Below, in pieces: positions 26,319 through 36,054 of a stretch of 64,000 nt of DNA (within the stretch, counting starts at the first letter, position 1; every line of letters begins with the position of its first letter). This stretch comes from AC-49 sp963766605. Lineage in GTDB: Bacteria > Actinomycetota > Thermoleophilia > Solirubrobacterales > Solirubrobacteraceae. The translations under genes and the position numbers were made by a program. Location: the NCBI GenBank assembly GCA_963766605.1, contig CAVYAT010000001.1, positions 620,001-684,000 on the forward strand. The letters run 5' to 3'. The notes beneath the pieces were generated by a model that saw only the letters and a list, made by a program, of their open reading frames with translations, was not told the DNA's origin and did not search any database.

Positions 26319-26372
26319 GAGATCGCGAGCGCCAGACGCGTCGTCCGGCGACGTGGCGCTGTCGGCGGGGCG

Positions 26373-29300
26373 TCACCGGTGCTTGTGTGCCTTCTTGGAC
26401 GTGGTTGTCGCCTTGACCGTCGTCGTCGCCGATCGGCCCAGGTGTCCTGCCGGGCTCGTCGCGCGTACGGTCAGGGTCGCCGCGGTGATCGGTCGCACGG
26501 AGGTGACGGTGACCTGGTGCGCGGTACCGGAAGCGACGGCGCGCAGTGGGCCCTTGGCGCTGTCCGTTCCGGTGATCACGTAGCGGAAGGCTCCTGGGAC
26601 TGGGTGCCAGCGCAGCGTCACGACGCCGGATCGCAGCTTGGCGGTCAGTGCGGCCGGCGCCGCGAGCGTCGGCGGAGCCGGGGCCGTGTAGGTGGCCACG
26701 GTCAGCTGCTTGCGCGGCATGCCGTTCTGGGTCACCAGCGCCACGATCTTGCGGCGGCCTCCCTTCCCCGGTGCGGGCGTGAACCGCAGCGTGCCAGTGG
26801 GGGCGGTGGCGGTGCCCAGCACGCTGTGAGTCTGCGGACCCGATTCACTGAACGTCACGACCTGGCGCGGGAGCGGGGCGAGCCGGTAGTGCAGGGCATA
26901 GCGCGACGAGTGGGCGACGCGCGTGACCTTCGCCGTGATCTTCACCGGCGGCAGCTTCGATGCGCTCTGGATCGAGCTGATCGGCGACGAGCCAGCGGTC
27001 GGGGCGAGCGTCCAGCTGCCCGTCGCGTGGTTGATCGCGACGTAGGTCGTGTTCGTCTGTGGGTCTTGGAGCACGACGAACGAGTTGTTGACGACCCCCG
27101 GCTGGCCGAAGGCGGGCGTCTGGATCGCCTGGCCGCCGGGCCCGCGCAGCGTGACCTGCGGCGGTGCGGTCGTGCCGACGATGCGCACGAGCTGATCGTC
27201 GGCCGAGAAGCCGAGCGTCCGGCTGCTGGTGGCCTGTGACGCTGAGGCCTGGACGGGCCGCCAGGCGCCGACGTCGCACAGGAACGGTCCCATCACGGTG
27301 AGCTGCTTGGTCGCCCACGTATAGCCGAACCCGCCGGCGAAGAACGCGAGCTTGCCACATCCCGCGATGCCGACGTTGGACACCAGGAGGTCGACTCCGG
27401 CCATCTGGACGCCGAGCACCTGCGCGTCGACCTGTGACTCGACGTCGAATGCCCGGTTACCGTCGACCCAGCCGGTGAGGAATCCCTGCAGCACCACGGG
27501 CTGGGCGGTGCTGACCGGCGCCGTGACGTTGGGCAGGCCGAAGTGAACCTGCGCGCCGAAGTCGACGCTGCCGGAGGTCAGGTAGTCGAAGTAGGCGGTG
27601 GCGATCGGGATGCTGACCAGCGCCAGCGCGCCGTCCACGTGCAGCTTGCCCGGGTCCGAGAACGTGTAGGAGAAGTTGCCGTCGATGCGAACGGCCGACT
27701 TCCCGGTCACCGAGGGACCGGCGCTGATCCCGATCCCACCGCCCAGGGAGAGCGGCCGGACGCCGATCGCGACCTTGATCCGCTGCAAGAAGATGCCGGA
27801 CGAGATCGCAAAGTTGAGGTTGTCGACCTGTGCGGAGGCACTCTTGAACCCTTGATTGTCGAACGCGACGGTCGCACCGATCTTGAGTCGGTTGGGCGTC
27901 GGCAGCACGAGCGTCGCAGCGCCGCTCATCGTCCCGTGGGTGGGATCGAACCGCAGGTCGAACCCGTCGAGCTCGAGCGGCCCGAGCATGACGGTGTCTT
28001 CGTGCACGTAAAGCTCGTTGGCACGCAGGCCGTGAACCGAGTCCGTCTTGAGGTGCAGGTCGGCGATCGGAATGACGGGGGTGCCGAAGATCGGTAGCGT
28101 GACCGAGGTGTTGAGGTCGAGCGAGCCGTCGTTGTTGGCCGTCGACTTCATCTCGGGCGCCAGGTCCAGCGTGAACAGTTGTGACCCGTTCGGCGGCGAC
28201 AGGAAGTTCGCCCCGAGATCGATGGACTGGCGGCCGGTCGGGTCACTCCACGTCGCGCTCCACACGCCATGGAGGACCGGGATCGTCCCTGCGTCGACCG
28301 TGACCGTGCCCTGTGACTTGACGCTTGTTGAGGTGAAGGTGATCGTCTGCGCCGGAGCGTCGGGGGTCGCGGTCAGGCCGTCGACCGAGACTGCGCCCGT
28401 CGCCACCGTCTTCGTGGGGGTGCTCTGGAGGCATCCCTGCAGATGCAGCAGTCCGACGATGACCTTCGTGTCGCACGCGGTCGCGGGCGGGCCGGTCAGC
28501 AACGGCTGACCGGGAGCGGGACCGGTGGAGTTGCCGCCGCCGGCCGGCGGCGTCGTGGCCGGCGGGGTGACGGGGTTGTCGTCGGTGATCGTCACCGTGC
28601 CGGTGCGGCCGACCGTTCCCTCGACGCCGTCCGACAGGGAGATCGTGAACGTCTCCGTGCCCTCACCGTCGTCGGAGCCGAGGATCGGCACATCCACCGT
28701 CTCGCTGGTCTGGCCAGGTGAAAAGCGCACGTGCCCGGTCGAGGACGTGTAGTCGCTGCCGGCGACCGCGGTGCCGTCGTGGGTCGTCCAGGTGAAGTCG
28801 ACCGGACGCGCGAGCGGCGCGTTGAGGGTGACCGGGACGATCGCTTGACTCGTCACGCCGGCCGCGCCCTCGGCGATCGTCAGGTCTGCGACGTTGCCGG
28901 TCGGTAGCGTGACCGCGGGCTCGTTGCCGAGCTCACGCCGGAACACGTCGGTGAAGCCGCCGGTCTCCTGCGTTGGCAGGATCGTCGCGTGGCTGTCGTA
29001 GGCGACGAACCCACCACTGGCGGCGATCGCCGTGCTCGTGATGTCGCTGTCAGGCGGCGGGGTCTGGCCGGGGGTTCCGTGGACCATCGCCGTCGTGCCT
29101 GCGAGTGTGTCGCGGACGAAGACGTTCGTGCCCGTATTGTTGTCGACGTTCGACAGGTTGTCCGCGGTCGAGGCGAACACCACCCGTCGCCCGTCCGCGG
29201 ATACGTGCGGGAGGGTCGACGCGCCGGGGCCCGAAGCACCCGCGCCGGCGACGCCGTCGGCGCGCGAGACGAGCGTAGTCCAGCCCTCAACGAGGTCGCG

Positions 29301-30230
29301 CTCGAACACGTCGTAGGTTCCGTCGCTGTCCTCGCTGGAGACGTCGTTGCCCAGCGAGACCCAGGTCACATAGCGCCCGTCGGACGAGATATCCGGGGCG
29401 CTCGCGTCGGACGCCGGCACACCCTGCGGCCCGTCGAGGCGCGACGCAATGATCGTCGAGTTGCTCGTGCGGTCGCGCACGTAGATCGCCGTGCCGCCCG
29501 CGACCTCGCCAGCGAACGCGACGAACGTGCCGTCGTCGGAGATCGACGGCGTCGTCCCGAGGTTCACCGGAATGCCGGTGGCGATGGGCTGGCCGGCGCT
29601 GCCCAGTTCGTTGAGCTGGGTCGTGCGGTTGCGCACGTAGACCTTGCTGTAGGCGCCGCCTGCGTCGGCGGTCAGGTTCGCGTCGCTGGCGAACGCGATC
29701 CAGTTGCCATCGCCGGAGAGGCTGGGCGCAGCGGCGTTCGACGTCGACTGGCTCCCCGTCGGTCCGCTTCCGCGCGACTCGAGCGTCGTCGTGCCGGCGA
29801 CGACGTCACGCACGAAAACGTTGTCGACCGCGTCGTCATCATCGGGTGACAGGTCGTTCGCCTTCGACAGGAACGCGACGTACCGGCCGTCATCGGACAC
29901 CGACGGCTGCGAGCTCGCGTCGTCGCCGGCCGCGCCGGAAAGGCCATCAGCGCGCGAGACCAGCGTCGTGACGCCGGTCTGAGTGTCGCGCAGGTAGATC
30001 TGCGCGACCCCGGACGTCGCGGCGGCGTCGAGGTTCGTCGCGAGCGACCGGAACACGACGTAGCGCCCGTCCGGCGACATGTCCGCACTGTCGGAGATGC
30101 CGTTGCCGCTCGTGCCTGCGGTCGCTCGCGACACGAGAACGACGTCACCGTCCGCAGCATGGATGATCGACACCCCGACCGCCGCGGACGCCGCAGCAAG
30201 CACGAGGAGTGTGACGACGAGCTTCCGCAT
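26373..30230 (-). CDS. Giant secreted PD40 beta-propeller / Calx-beta protein
   Basis: 1285 residues. The ATG at 30230 is chosen because it begins a signal peptide (MRKLVVTLLVLAAASAAVG). Residues ~30-450 contain repeated SDDGRYVAF / VFVRD motifs, i.e. WD40-like (PD40/TolB-type) propeller blades. A Calx-beta domain (VDFTWTTHDGTAVAGSDYT, VTITDDNP) follows around residues 450-560, then a Pro/Gly linker, a long beta-rich region and a C-terminal Fn3-like part ending in a basic Lys/His tail. Probably a cell-surface or exported adhesion/scaffold protein. A paralogue is at 31652-35011. Confidence 0.8.
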   Translation of the reverse strand: MRKLVVTLLVLAAASAAVGVSIIHAADGDVVLVSRATAGTSGNGISDSADMSPDGRYVVFRSLATNLDAAATSGVAQIYLRDTQTGVTTLVSRADGLSGAAGDDASSQPSVSDDGRYVAFLSKANDLSPDDDDAVDNVFVRDVVAGTTTLESRGSGPTGSQSTSNAAAPSLSGDGNWIAFASDANLTADAGGAYSKVYVRNRTTQLNELGSAGQPIATGIPVNLGTTPSISDDGTFVAFAGEVAGGTAIYVRDRTSNSTIIASRLDGPQGVPASDASAPDISSDGRYVTWVSLGNDVSSEDSDGTYDVFERDLVEGWTTLVSRADGVAGAGASGPGASTLPHVSADGRRVVFASTADNLSNVDNNTGTNVFVRDTLAGTTAMVHGTPGQTPPPDSDITSTAIAASGGFVAYDSHATILPTQETGGFTDVFRRELGNEPAVTLPTGNVADLTIAEGAAGVTSQAIVPVTLNAPLARPVDFTWTTHDGTAVAGSDYTSSTGHVRFSPGQTSETVDVPILGSDDGEGTETFTISLSDGVEGTVGRTGTVTITDDNPVTPPATTPPAGGGNSTGPAPGQPLLTGPPATACDTKVIVGLLHLQGCLQSTPTKTVATGAVSVDGLTATPDAPAQTITFTSTSVKSQGTVTVDAGTIPVLHGVWSATWSDPTGRQSIDLGANFLSPPNGSQLFTLDLAPEMKSTANNDGSLDLNTSVTLPIFGTPVIPIADLHLKTDSVHGLRANELYVHEDTVMLGPLELDGFDLRFDPTHGTMSGAATLVLPTPNRLKIGATVAFDNQGFKSASAQVDNLNFAISSGIFLQRIKVAIGVRPLSLGGGIGISAGPSVTGKSAVRIDGNFSYTFSDPGKLHVDGALALVSIPIATAYFDYLTSGSVDFGAQVHFGLPNVTAPVSTAQPVVLQGFLTGWVDGNRAFDVESQVDAQVLGVQMAGVDLLVSNVGIAGCGKLAFFAGGFGYTWATKQLTVMGPFLCDVGAWRPVQASASQATSSRTLGFSADDQLVRIVGTTAPPQVTLRGPGGQAIQTPAFGQPGVVNNSFVVLQDPQTNTTYVAINHATGSWTLAPTAGSSPISSIQSASKLPPVKITAKVTRVAHSSRYALHYRLAPLPRQVVTFSESGPQTHSVLGTATAPTGTLRFTPAPGKGGRRKIVALVTQNGMPRKQLTVATYTAPAPPTLAAPAALTAKLRSGVVTLRWHPVPGAFRYVITGTDSAKGPLRAVASGTAHQVTVTSVRPITAATLTVRATSPAGHLGRSATTTVKATTTSKKAHKHR

Positions 30231-30607
30231 GCACGGACACTGTCGGCGGAGATCAGCGGTCGCAACCCTGGACTTTCGTGCGACAAACCCTCTAGCTGAC
30301 CGTCCGCGCCGCCGCTGCCGGCCCGGCTCACCGGGTGACACGTGTACCGCTAGGTGTAAGTACCGAGCAGGTTATTCAGCCTGGTGATGGGTGGGCGACA
30401 ACCATTGCCGGTGGTGGTGCGGGCGATGGTTGTCCCCGACCGGGCACCGGTCGGCCTCGAAGACGTCCAAGCCCTGCAGCGGCAGCGGTGTGGCGGCGTT
30501 AACCGCATCCAATAGGTCTTTGCGTGCGCGGTACCGAAGCGCACCAAGCAGCTCTCGCCGCGCGCGGGAGAAGGAGGCCGCGTGGCTGGGGTCGGCTGAG
30601 CGGGCCA
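30231..30607. other. Gene-free stretch with a hairpin
   Basis: No convincing gene. Minus-strand frames read RARKDLLDAVNAATPLPLQG without a recognised family. It includes the inverted repeat described separately at 30397-30434. Confidence 0.5.
30397..30434. repeat. Long inverted repeat
   Basis: GACAACCATTGCC (30397-30409) faces GGCGATGGTTGTC (30422-30434) across a 12-base loop: 13 pairs with one G-T. It could be a transcription terminator or a mobile-element end. No T-run follows. Confidence 0.5.
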
Positions 30608-31432
30608 CTAGCCCGGCCAGGGCAGGGTCAGAGTCGCGAGCGGCCCGTCGCCGTCCGCGATCTGCATAGCCGCGAAGTCGGCGCCCTGGCGGCCCGTCAG
30701 TTTGCTGGCGGCGAACCTCCCTGGTCCGCCGCGCGCATGCGCAACATGCATTTGCGTCGCGCTGCACTGCTGGGCGCAGCGGTTGAGCGTGGCAGTGGGC
30801 GCCGACAGCGCGGGTCCCGAGAGGTTGAGCGCGATGTACTGGCCGCCGGCTCCAAAGTCGTGAAGATCCCAGAACACGCCGGTGAGGTCGTCTGCACCGG
30901 CCCGCGAGAGATGGATACCGAAAGGTCGGCCGGCGTAGGCCGGTGCCCATGCCCGTGACCCGACGAGCACGAACGCGTCGGAGTGGCGGCCGACTGGCGC
31001 ACGCAGCCCGGGTGCCGCCAGCGTCGCCTGCACCGCGTCGATGCCGGCTGACGGGCGACGCATCGTTGCGTTGACGATGAACAACCCGGTGGCATGGGGT
31101 CGCAGTACCACCGACCGACTCCCGACGCGCGGGCAGATCGGCCTGGCAGGGCTACCGAGCAAGCACGGTCCGACCTGCAGCGAGCGCCGCTTGGTGTGCG
31201 CGGTGGTGTTGCGGACTCGCAGGCGGGCGTGGACTCTCAGCCGCCCGTCGGTCTTCGGACGGATGAAGACGTCGAGCTCGCTGACGGCCAGTCCAGCGGC
31301 CGTCGCGGTGCCGGCGGAGCTATGAACGTGCGGTGTTGCGGCGAGCGCTGAACCCGAGGCGCAGACAGCAGACGCGAGCAGTGTGGTGCCGAGCAGGCGC
31401 ATGGTGGGCATGACCCTGACAACGCGACTCAT
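30608..31432 (-). CDS. Secreted protein of unknown function
   Basis: Up to 274 residues; the start could also be at 31411 or 31402, closer to the signal-peptide core (MRLLGTTLLASAVCASGSAL). The mature part is beta-rich with a pair of cysteines (GPCLLGSPARPICP) and RCAQQCSATQ near the end. No domain is recognised. It lies between the two giant propeller proteins, on the same strand. Confidence 0.6.
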   Translation of the reverse strand: MSRVVRVMPTMRLLGTTLLASAVCASGSALAATPHVHSSAGTATAAGLAVSELDVFIRPKTDGRLRVHARLRVRNTTAHTKRRSLQVGPCLLGSPARPICPRVGSRSVVLRPHATGLFIVNATMRRPSAGIDAVQATLAAPGLRAPVGRHSDAFVLVGSRAWAPAYAGRPFGIHLSRAGADDLTGVFWDLHDFGAGGQYIALNLSGPALSAPTATLNRCAQQCSATQMHVAHARGGPGRFAASKLTGRQGADFAAMQIADGDGPLATLTLPWPG

Positions 31433-31488
31433 CGCGTGAAGGTGACGCTACGCGCGTCGGCGACTGGGCGTTTCCCCCGCTGCCTGAA

Positions 31489-31508
31489 GGACCGCGGGCT
31501 CGCGGTCC
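31489..31508. terminator. GC hairpin downstream of the second propeller gene
   Basis: GGACCGCG, loop GGCT, CGCGGTCC: a perfect 8-base stem about 150 bases after the stop of the 31652-35011 gene and before the next minus-strand start. No U-tract; terminator role inferred from position. Confidence 0.45.
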
Positions 31509-31651
31509 TGCGCAGCGCGACCGCGGACTCGGAAGGCTGCGGAGGTGTCGCCGTCCTGCGCTCGGTGTGTTCTTGTCGAGATCGAGAGTGTGCTGCGACT
31601 GGGCCGACCATCGGTTTGTCGCCCAAGTAGGTACGTGATCTTCGCCGGTCG

Positions 31652-34600
31652 CTACTTCTTGACGACCTTGAAGTGCAGCGTCTTGGTCGACGACCGGTTA
31701 CCGGACGGATCGGTCGCGCTGACCTTGGCTTCGTAGGACCCGTCGGCCAGCTTTCGGGTCTTGCTCCAGCGGCCCGTGAACGCGAGCGTGTGCTTGCCTG
31801 CGGTGACCTTCGCGCGCTTGAGCGTGACGACCTCGGTCAGCCGCGTGCACGATTTGTGCTTCCGCACGGCGTGGGTCGACTTCACGCATGACGACGTCGA
31901 CTTCGACGTCTTGCGCCGGCCCGTGGACTGCTTGTCGATCTCGATCTTCAGCGACGCGGTCTCCGACAACGTGTAGCGGAACGTCGTGCCGGTCCTGGTC
32001 TTGGGCTTGGCCTTCGCCTTGACCTTGGCCGCCACCGCCCGGGCACTCGCCTTGGTCGTCTTGCTCGAGTCCTTGAACGTCGTGTTGGTCATGCTCACGG
32101 CGCTCAGCGTCGGTGGCACCTCGACCGTCACCATCGCGAGCGCCGGGGTCGGATCGGTGTTACCCGCCGCGTCGGTCGCGGCAACGGCGAACCGGTGCAC
32201 GCCGTCGGTCAGCGGCGGTGTCGTGAACGAGGCGCCGCAGGTCGCAAACGCGTTGCCGTCGACCTGGCAGGCGAACGTCCCGGGCTCGGTCGAGTGGTAG
32301 CTGAAGGTCGCAGTCGGGACGTGGATCGTGCCGGTCGGTGACCTGTCGATGATCGTGTCGGGCGCGACGAGCGGGCACTCGCGCGACACCACGTGCGCGT
32401 AGACCTGGTTGAAGTCTTCGGTCGCGTAGTTGGGCGACGTCAGGTTGTCGGCCTTGGAGGTGAACACGACGCAGCTGCCATCGACGTCGAGCGAGCCGTT
32501 CGTCGACGACGCGTCGCCGGGCGTCGTCAGAGAGCCGTCGACGGCGCCAACGAGTGACGTCGTGTTCGTGACCAGGTTGCGCGTCTGAGCCTGCTGGTTG
32601 ACCGTGCCGGTTTGGAAGCTGACGGTGTTTCCGTCGTAGCTGATCTGACCGGCCGGGAAGCCCTCCCCGACCGTCGTCCCGATGGGCCCGCCACCCGCGC
32701 CGTCGGCGCGGCTGGCCAGCGTCGTCGTCGCAGTCAGCAGATTGCGGACGTAGATCTGGAACTTCGTCGTGCCCGCGTCGGCGGTCAGGGGGTCGGTCGA
32801 GGTGAACACCACGCGCGTTCCGTCGGCGCTCAGCTGGGGGTAGATCGAGGTGTTGACCGCGGGTGTCCCGGTCGCGCCGTCGGCGCGATCGACGAGCGTC
32901 AGCGTCCCCGTAAGGAGGTCGCGGACGTGGACGTGGGTGTTGTTGTTGGGGACCCCGTCACCGAGGTTCGACGATGTGCTGTAGAACGCGACGAGGGTGC
33001 CGTCGGAGCTCAGCGAGCCGCCGATCGAGAAGCCGTTGCCGGGGCCGCCGGACGCCGTGGTGCTGGCGATCGTCGTCGTCCCGGCATTGAGGTCGCGCAC
33101 GAACACGTCGGCCTGGTTGTTGGTGTCGCCCGCGACGAGATTGTTGTCGTCGGCCGTGAACTCGACCCTCGAGCCGTCCGCGCTCAGCGCGATCGACCCC
33201 GACGGGTCGACGTGGGCCGCCGCCGCGCCGGCGGCGCCGTTGGCGCGGCTGACCAGCGTCAGCGCGCCGGTGGCGAGATCGCGCTCGTAGACCTGCATGC
33301 CCGAGACCCCTGCGATCAGGGTCGACGCATTGCTGTAGAACGCGACCTTGGTCCCGTCCGCGCTGACGGTCGCCCCTGAGGAGAAGCCATTGCCGGGCGC
33401 GCCGTCGGGGCCCGCGGCACGGCTGACCAGCGTCGTGGCCCCGGTCAACGTGTCGCGCGCGAACACGTCGCTGAACGGCCCGGCGGCCAGCGGGTCGATC
33501 GCGTCGGCCTGGGAGCTGAACGCGGCGATCCGCCCGTCGGCGCTGATCGTCCGCGCGTCGAACCCAGAGCTGGAGAGGTTGACGGCCGACGAGCGCGCGC
33601 CGACGCCCGTCGGGCGGGAGACGAGCGCCGTCGTGAACGCACCGCTGCGCACGCGGCGGTAGACCTCGAAGAAGTCGCCGGTGCCCGCCGGGTCGAGGTT
33701 GGACGCGGCGCTCGTCCAGACGATGATCTCGCCATCGACGTCGAGCACCGGCGTGGAGGGATCGCCGGTGTCCGGCGCTCCGCCAGAGCCCGTGGCGCGG
33801 CTGGCGAGCGACGTGTTGTGGCTTGAGAGGTTGCGCACGAATATCTCGTCCGTGCTGCCGGCCGGCCCGGTCGCGCCGAGGTTCGTCGCCACGCTCGCGA
33901 ACGCGACGATCGTCCCGTCGCCGCTGATTGACGGTGAGAAGGACTCGGCATTGCCCTTGGCCCCGGCGACGCCGTCGGCGCGGCTGGCGAGCGTCGTAGT
34001 ACCGCCGCTCACGTTGCGCACGTGGATGTCGAACGTCGTGTCGGCGTCTCCGTCGCCGAGGTTCGACGCCCCCGACTCAAACTCGATCACGTTGCCGTCG
34101 TCGCTGATCGACGGCTCCTCGGAATCGGCGTTGCCAACCACGCCCGCGGCGCCGTCGGCACGGCTCACCAGCGTCTGCGTGAGACCCGACATGTCGCGCA
34201 CGTAGACGTCGGAGTCGGTCTGCGTGTCGGCGGCGACCAGCGAGTCCTCCGTGTCGAACGCGACCCACGTCTTGCTACTCGAGTCGGTCGTGATGGCCGG
34301 ATCCCCGGCACCGTCGGCGGTCGCCGTGCCACCGCTCTCGTCGACCAGCGCCGTCGTGCCCGCGGAAACGTCGCGCATGTACACGTGCGTCTCGCCGTTA
34401 TTGGCACCCGGCGTCGATGCCAGGTTCGTCGCGCTGGACGTGAACACAACGTGGTGCCCGGTCTGATCCAGCGCGCAGGGTCCGCTGCCGAACGCCGCGT
34501 TGGACAGCACAAGCGAGGGACTCGACGAGCGGTCGACGACCGTCATCGCAGTCACCGTGCCGCTGGTCACGCTGGCGAGGAAGATGTGGAGGTGGCCGTC

Positions 34601-35011
34601 GGTGACGCCCGGGACGAGGTTCGTCGCCTCGCTGGTGAAGCAGATCTTGCTGCCGTCGCCGCTCATCGAGGCGCCGCCGGTCTCGCCGTTGCCGACCGCC
34701 CCACCGGGCGCGCGGTCGATGAGCGACGTCGTGTTGGTCGTCGAGTCGCGCAGCCAGACGTGCTCGGTTGTGTCGGCGACACCAAGGTCATCGGCCTCCG
34801 ACTCGAACACCGTGTAGCGCCCGTCGGCGCTGACCGCATTCGGGTTGTTGACCGAGAGGTCGTCGCCGCCCACAGACAGAGCGCCGAAGCCGGTCGGGCG
34901 ACTGAGCAGGAGCGTCGCCCCTGGCCCGTCGGCCTGCGCGGGCGAAACAGCGACGGCCAGCACTGCAATGACGGCGAAAACAGAGGCTGAGCACACCAGT
35001 CGATTCCCCAT
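31652..35011 (-). CDS. Giant secreted PD40 beta-propeller protein (paralogue)
   Basis: 1119 residues from ATG 35011 with signal peptide (LVCSASVFAVIAVLAVAVS, PAQA). Residues ~30-900 are some 15 irregular blades with the recurring pattern SxDGxxVxFxS ... VFVRDLxTGTTTLVSRA. Next comes an Ig-like/HYR-type segment (RFAVAATDAAGNTDPTPALA) and a Lys-rich C-terminal beta domain ending SKTLHFKVVKK. Same overall design as the gene at 26373-30230 but without the Calx-beta part. Surface localisation is inferred; no catalytic motif seen. Confidence 0.8.
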   Translation of the reverse strand: MGNRLVCSASVFAVIAVLAVAVSPAQADGPGATLLLSRPTGFGALSVGGDDLSVNNPNAVSADGRYTVFESEADDLGVADTTEHVWLRDSTTNTTSLIDRAPGGAVGNGETGGASMSGDGSKICFTSEATNLVPGVTDGHLHIFLASVTSGTVTAMTVVDRSSSPSLVLSNAAFGSGPCALDQTGHHVVFTSSATNLASTPGANNGETHVYMRDVSAGTTALVDESGGTATADGAGDPAITTDSSSKTWVAFDTEDSLVAADTQTDSDVYVRDMSGLTQTLVSRADGAAGVVGNADSEEPSISDDGNVIEFESGASNLGDGDADTTFDIHVRNVSGGTTTLASRADGVAGAKGNAESFSPSISGDGTIVAFASVATNLGATGPAGSTDEIFVRNLSSHNTSLASRATGSGGAPDTGDPSTPVLDVDGEIIVWTSAASNLDPAGTGDFFEVYRRVRSGAFTTALVSRPTGVGARSSAVNLSSSGFDARTISADGRIAAFSSQADAIDPLAAGPFSDVFARDTLTGATTLVSRAAGPDGAPGNGFSSGATVSADGTKVAFYSNASTLIAGVSGMQVYERDLATGALTLVSRANGAAGAAAAHVDPSGSIALSADGSRVEFTADDNNLVAGDTNNQADVFVRDLNAGTTTIASTTASGGPGNGFSIGGSLSSDGTLVAFYSTSSNLGDGVPNNNTHVHVRDLLTGTLTLVDRADGATGTPAVNTSIYPQLSADGTRVVFTSTDPLTADAGTTKFQIYVRNLLTATTTLASRADGAGGGPIGTTVGEGFPAGQISYDGNTVSFQTGTVNQQAQTRNLVTNTTSLVGAVDGSLTTPGDASSTNGSLDVDGSCVVFTSKADNLTSPNYATEDFNQVYAHVVSRECPLVAPDTIIDRSPTGTIHVPTATFSYHSTEPGTFACQVDGNAFATCGASFTTPPLTDGVHRFAVAATDAAGNTDPTPALAMVTVEVPPTLSAVSMTNTTFKDSSKTTKASARAVAAKVKAKAKPKTRTGTTFRYTLSETASLKIEIDKQSTGRRKTSKSTSSCVKSTHAVRKHKSCTRLTEVVTLKRAKVTAGKHTLAFTGRWSKTRKLADGSYEAKVSATDPSGNRSSTKTLHFKVVKK

Positions 35012-35070
35012 GACCGGAGACTGTCCCACCCTGCCCGGCCGACCGTCAATGTCAGATCGGTCTCACACTG

Positions 35071-35265
35071 TCAGATCGGTCTCACAGCGCCCGCACCGGC
35101 CGTGATCGCCGTCGACACAGCAGTCAGCGTGTTCAGGCTCTTCACGACCTTGGCCTCGGGGAAGGCACGCTGGATCTGCTCGCCGAGAGAGTCGGCGTCC
35201 TTGACCGACAGCGTGGGCGGGAAGCCGGCCGAGAAGTCAAGTGGATTGGCGAGGTCGACCAACAC
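35071..35265 (-). pseudogene. Fragment of an F420-dependent NADP reductase-like protein
   Basis: VLVDLANPLDFSAGFPPTL, then SLGEQIQRAFPEAKVVKSLNT matches the middle of NADPH-dependent F420 reductase/NAD(P)-binding proteins (normally about 200+ residues). The Rossmann N-terminus and the C-terminal half are missing. Stops break both sides. A remnant. Confidence 0.6.
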
Positions 35266-35670
35266 CTTGCCGGCTAGTCGGCGAGTGCCAGGACGGCCAG
35301 CGATGCTTGGCCCGAGGTGGCGTTTGGCGGTGCATGGGCTGCGGCGGCGAGGCCGCGAGCGCGCGCGCGACGATCACGACGAAGACCAACGTGCTGATCA
35401 TCTCGCCGCCCAGCCAGACTGGGCCACGGGCGCCGATCTCCTACAACGTCGCGCAGGCCGGGCCCGGCGCGACCGTCGTGATCGGGGTCGGCGTGACGTC
35501 GACGACCGGTGTCGCCGCCGGCCAGTGGACCCAGCCGACCGAGACCACGCCGGGGTTGACTAATTGTCGTCGGACCCGCCGTCTCGTAGATGCGCAAGCA
35601 GCAGGGCGCGTGCGTTAGGGCAGGTTGCCAGGCGAGGCGCTGCGGCGCTACTGGCTAGCGCTGGTAGCCG
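35266..35670. other. Degraded stretch without a recognisable gene
   Basis: A plus-strand frame (about 35330-35570) reads TNVLIISPPSQTGPRAPISY, resembling the middle of a secreted protein, but it lacks a start and signal peptide. No other feature is seen. Confidence 0.4.
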
Positions 35671-35868
35671 TTACCGGCGGGACGACGGCGGGCCGGTGCT
35701 CGGGCGAGCCGGGATCCTGTAGCGCTCCATGCCGGGCTCCGGGCGCCACGCCGCATCAGTGTGGGACCGGAAGAGCCGATGCCCGACAGCGCAGGTTGCC
35801 GTGCGCCGACTGGCCTCCGCGAGCTGCTCGCCGCAACGAGGGCACTGGTTGTCACGAGCGCGAGACAT
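35671..35868 (-). CDS. Small zinc-ribbon-like protein
   Basis: 65 residues: MSRARDNQCPRCGEQLAEAS, then RRTATCAVGHRLFRSHTD. The CPRCG knuckle followed by C-x-x-x-H could bind zinc with His/Cys ligands. The C-terminal third is Arg/Pro-rich without structure. It is flanked by gene fragments, so it may itself be a remnant. Confidence 0.4.
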   Translation of the reverse strand: MSRARDNQCPRCGEQLAEASRRTATCAVGHRLFRSHTDAAWRPEPGMERYRIPARPSTGPPSSRR

Positions 35869-36054
35869 CGCCACCGAGGGTAGCCGCCGACGCCCTCGCG
35901 ATGACGCAGTAGACGATGCGCCAGCGTCGCAAGGTGCCAACGAGACGCCTCGGCGCCGCGTTCGGAACCCGCGGGGAGTGAGTCGGCGTTCTTAGGGGCA
36001 GCTGATGGCCAGAGCGCACCGGCCTACCCGATTGACGGCGCCACGCACAGCAAT

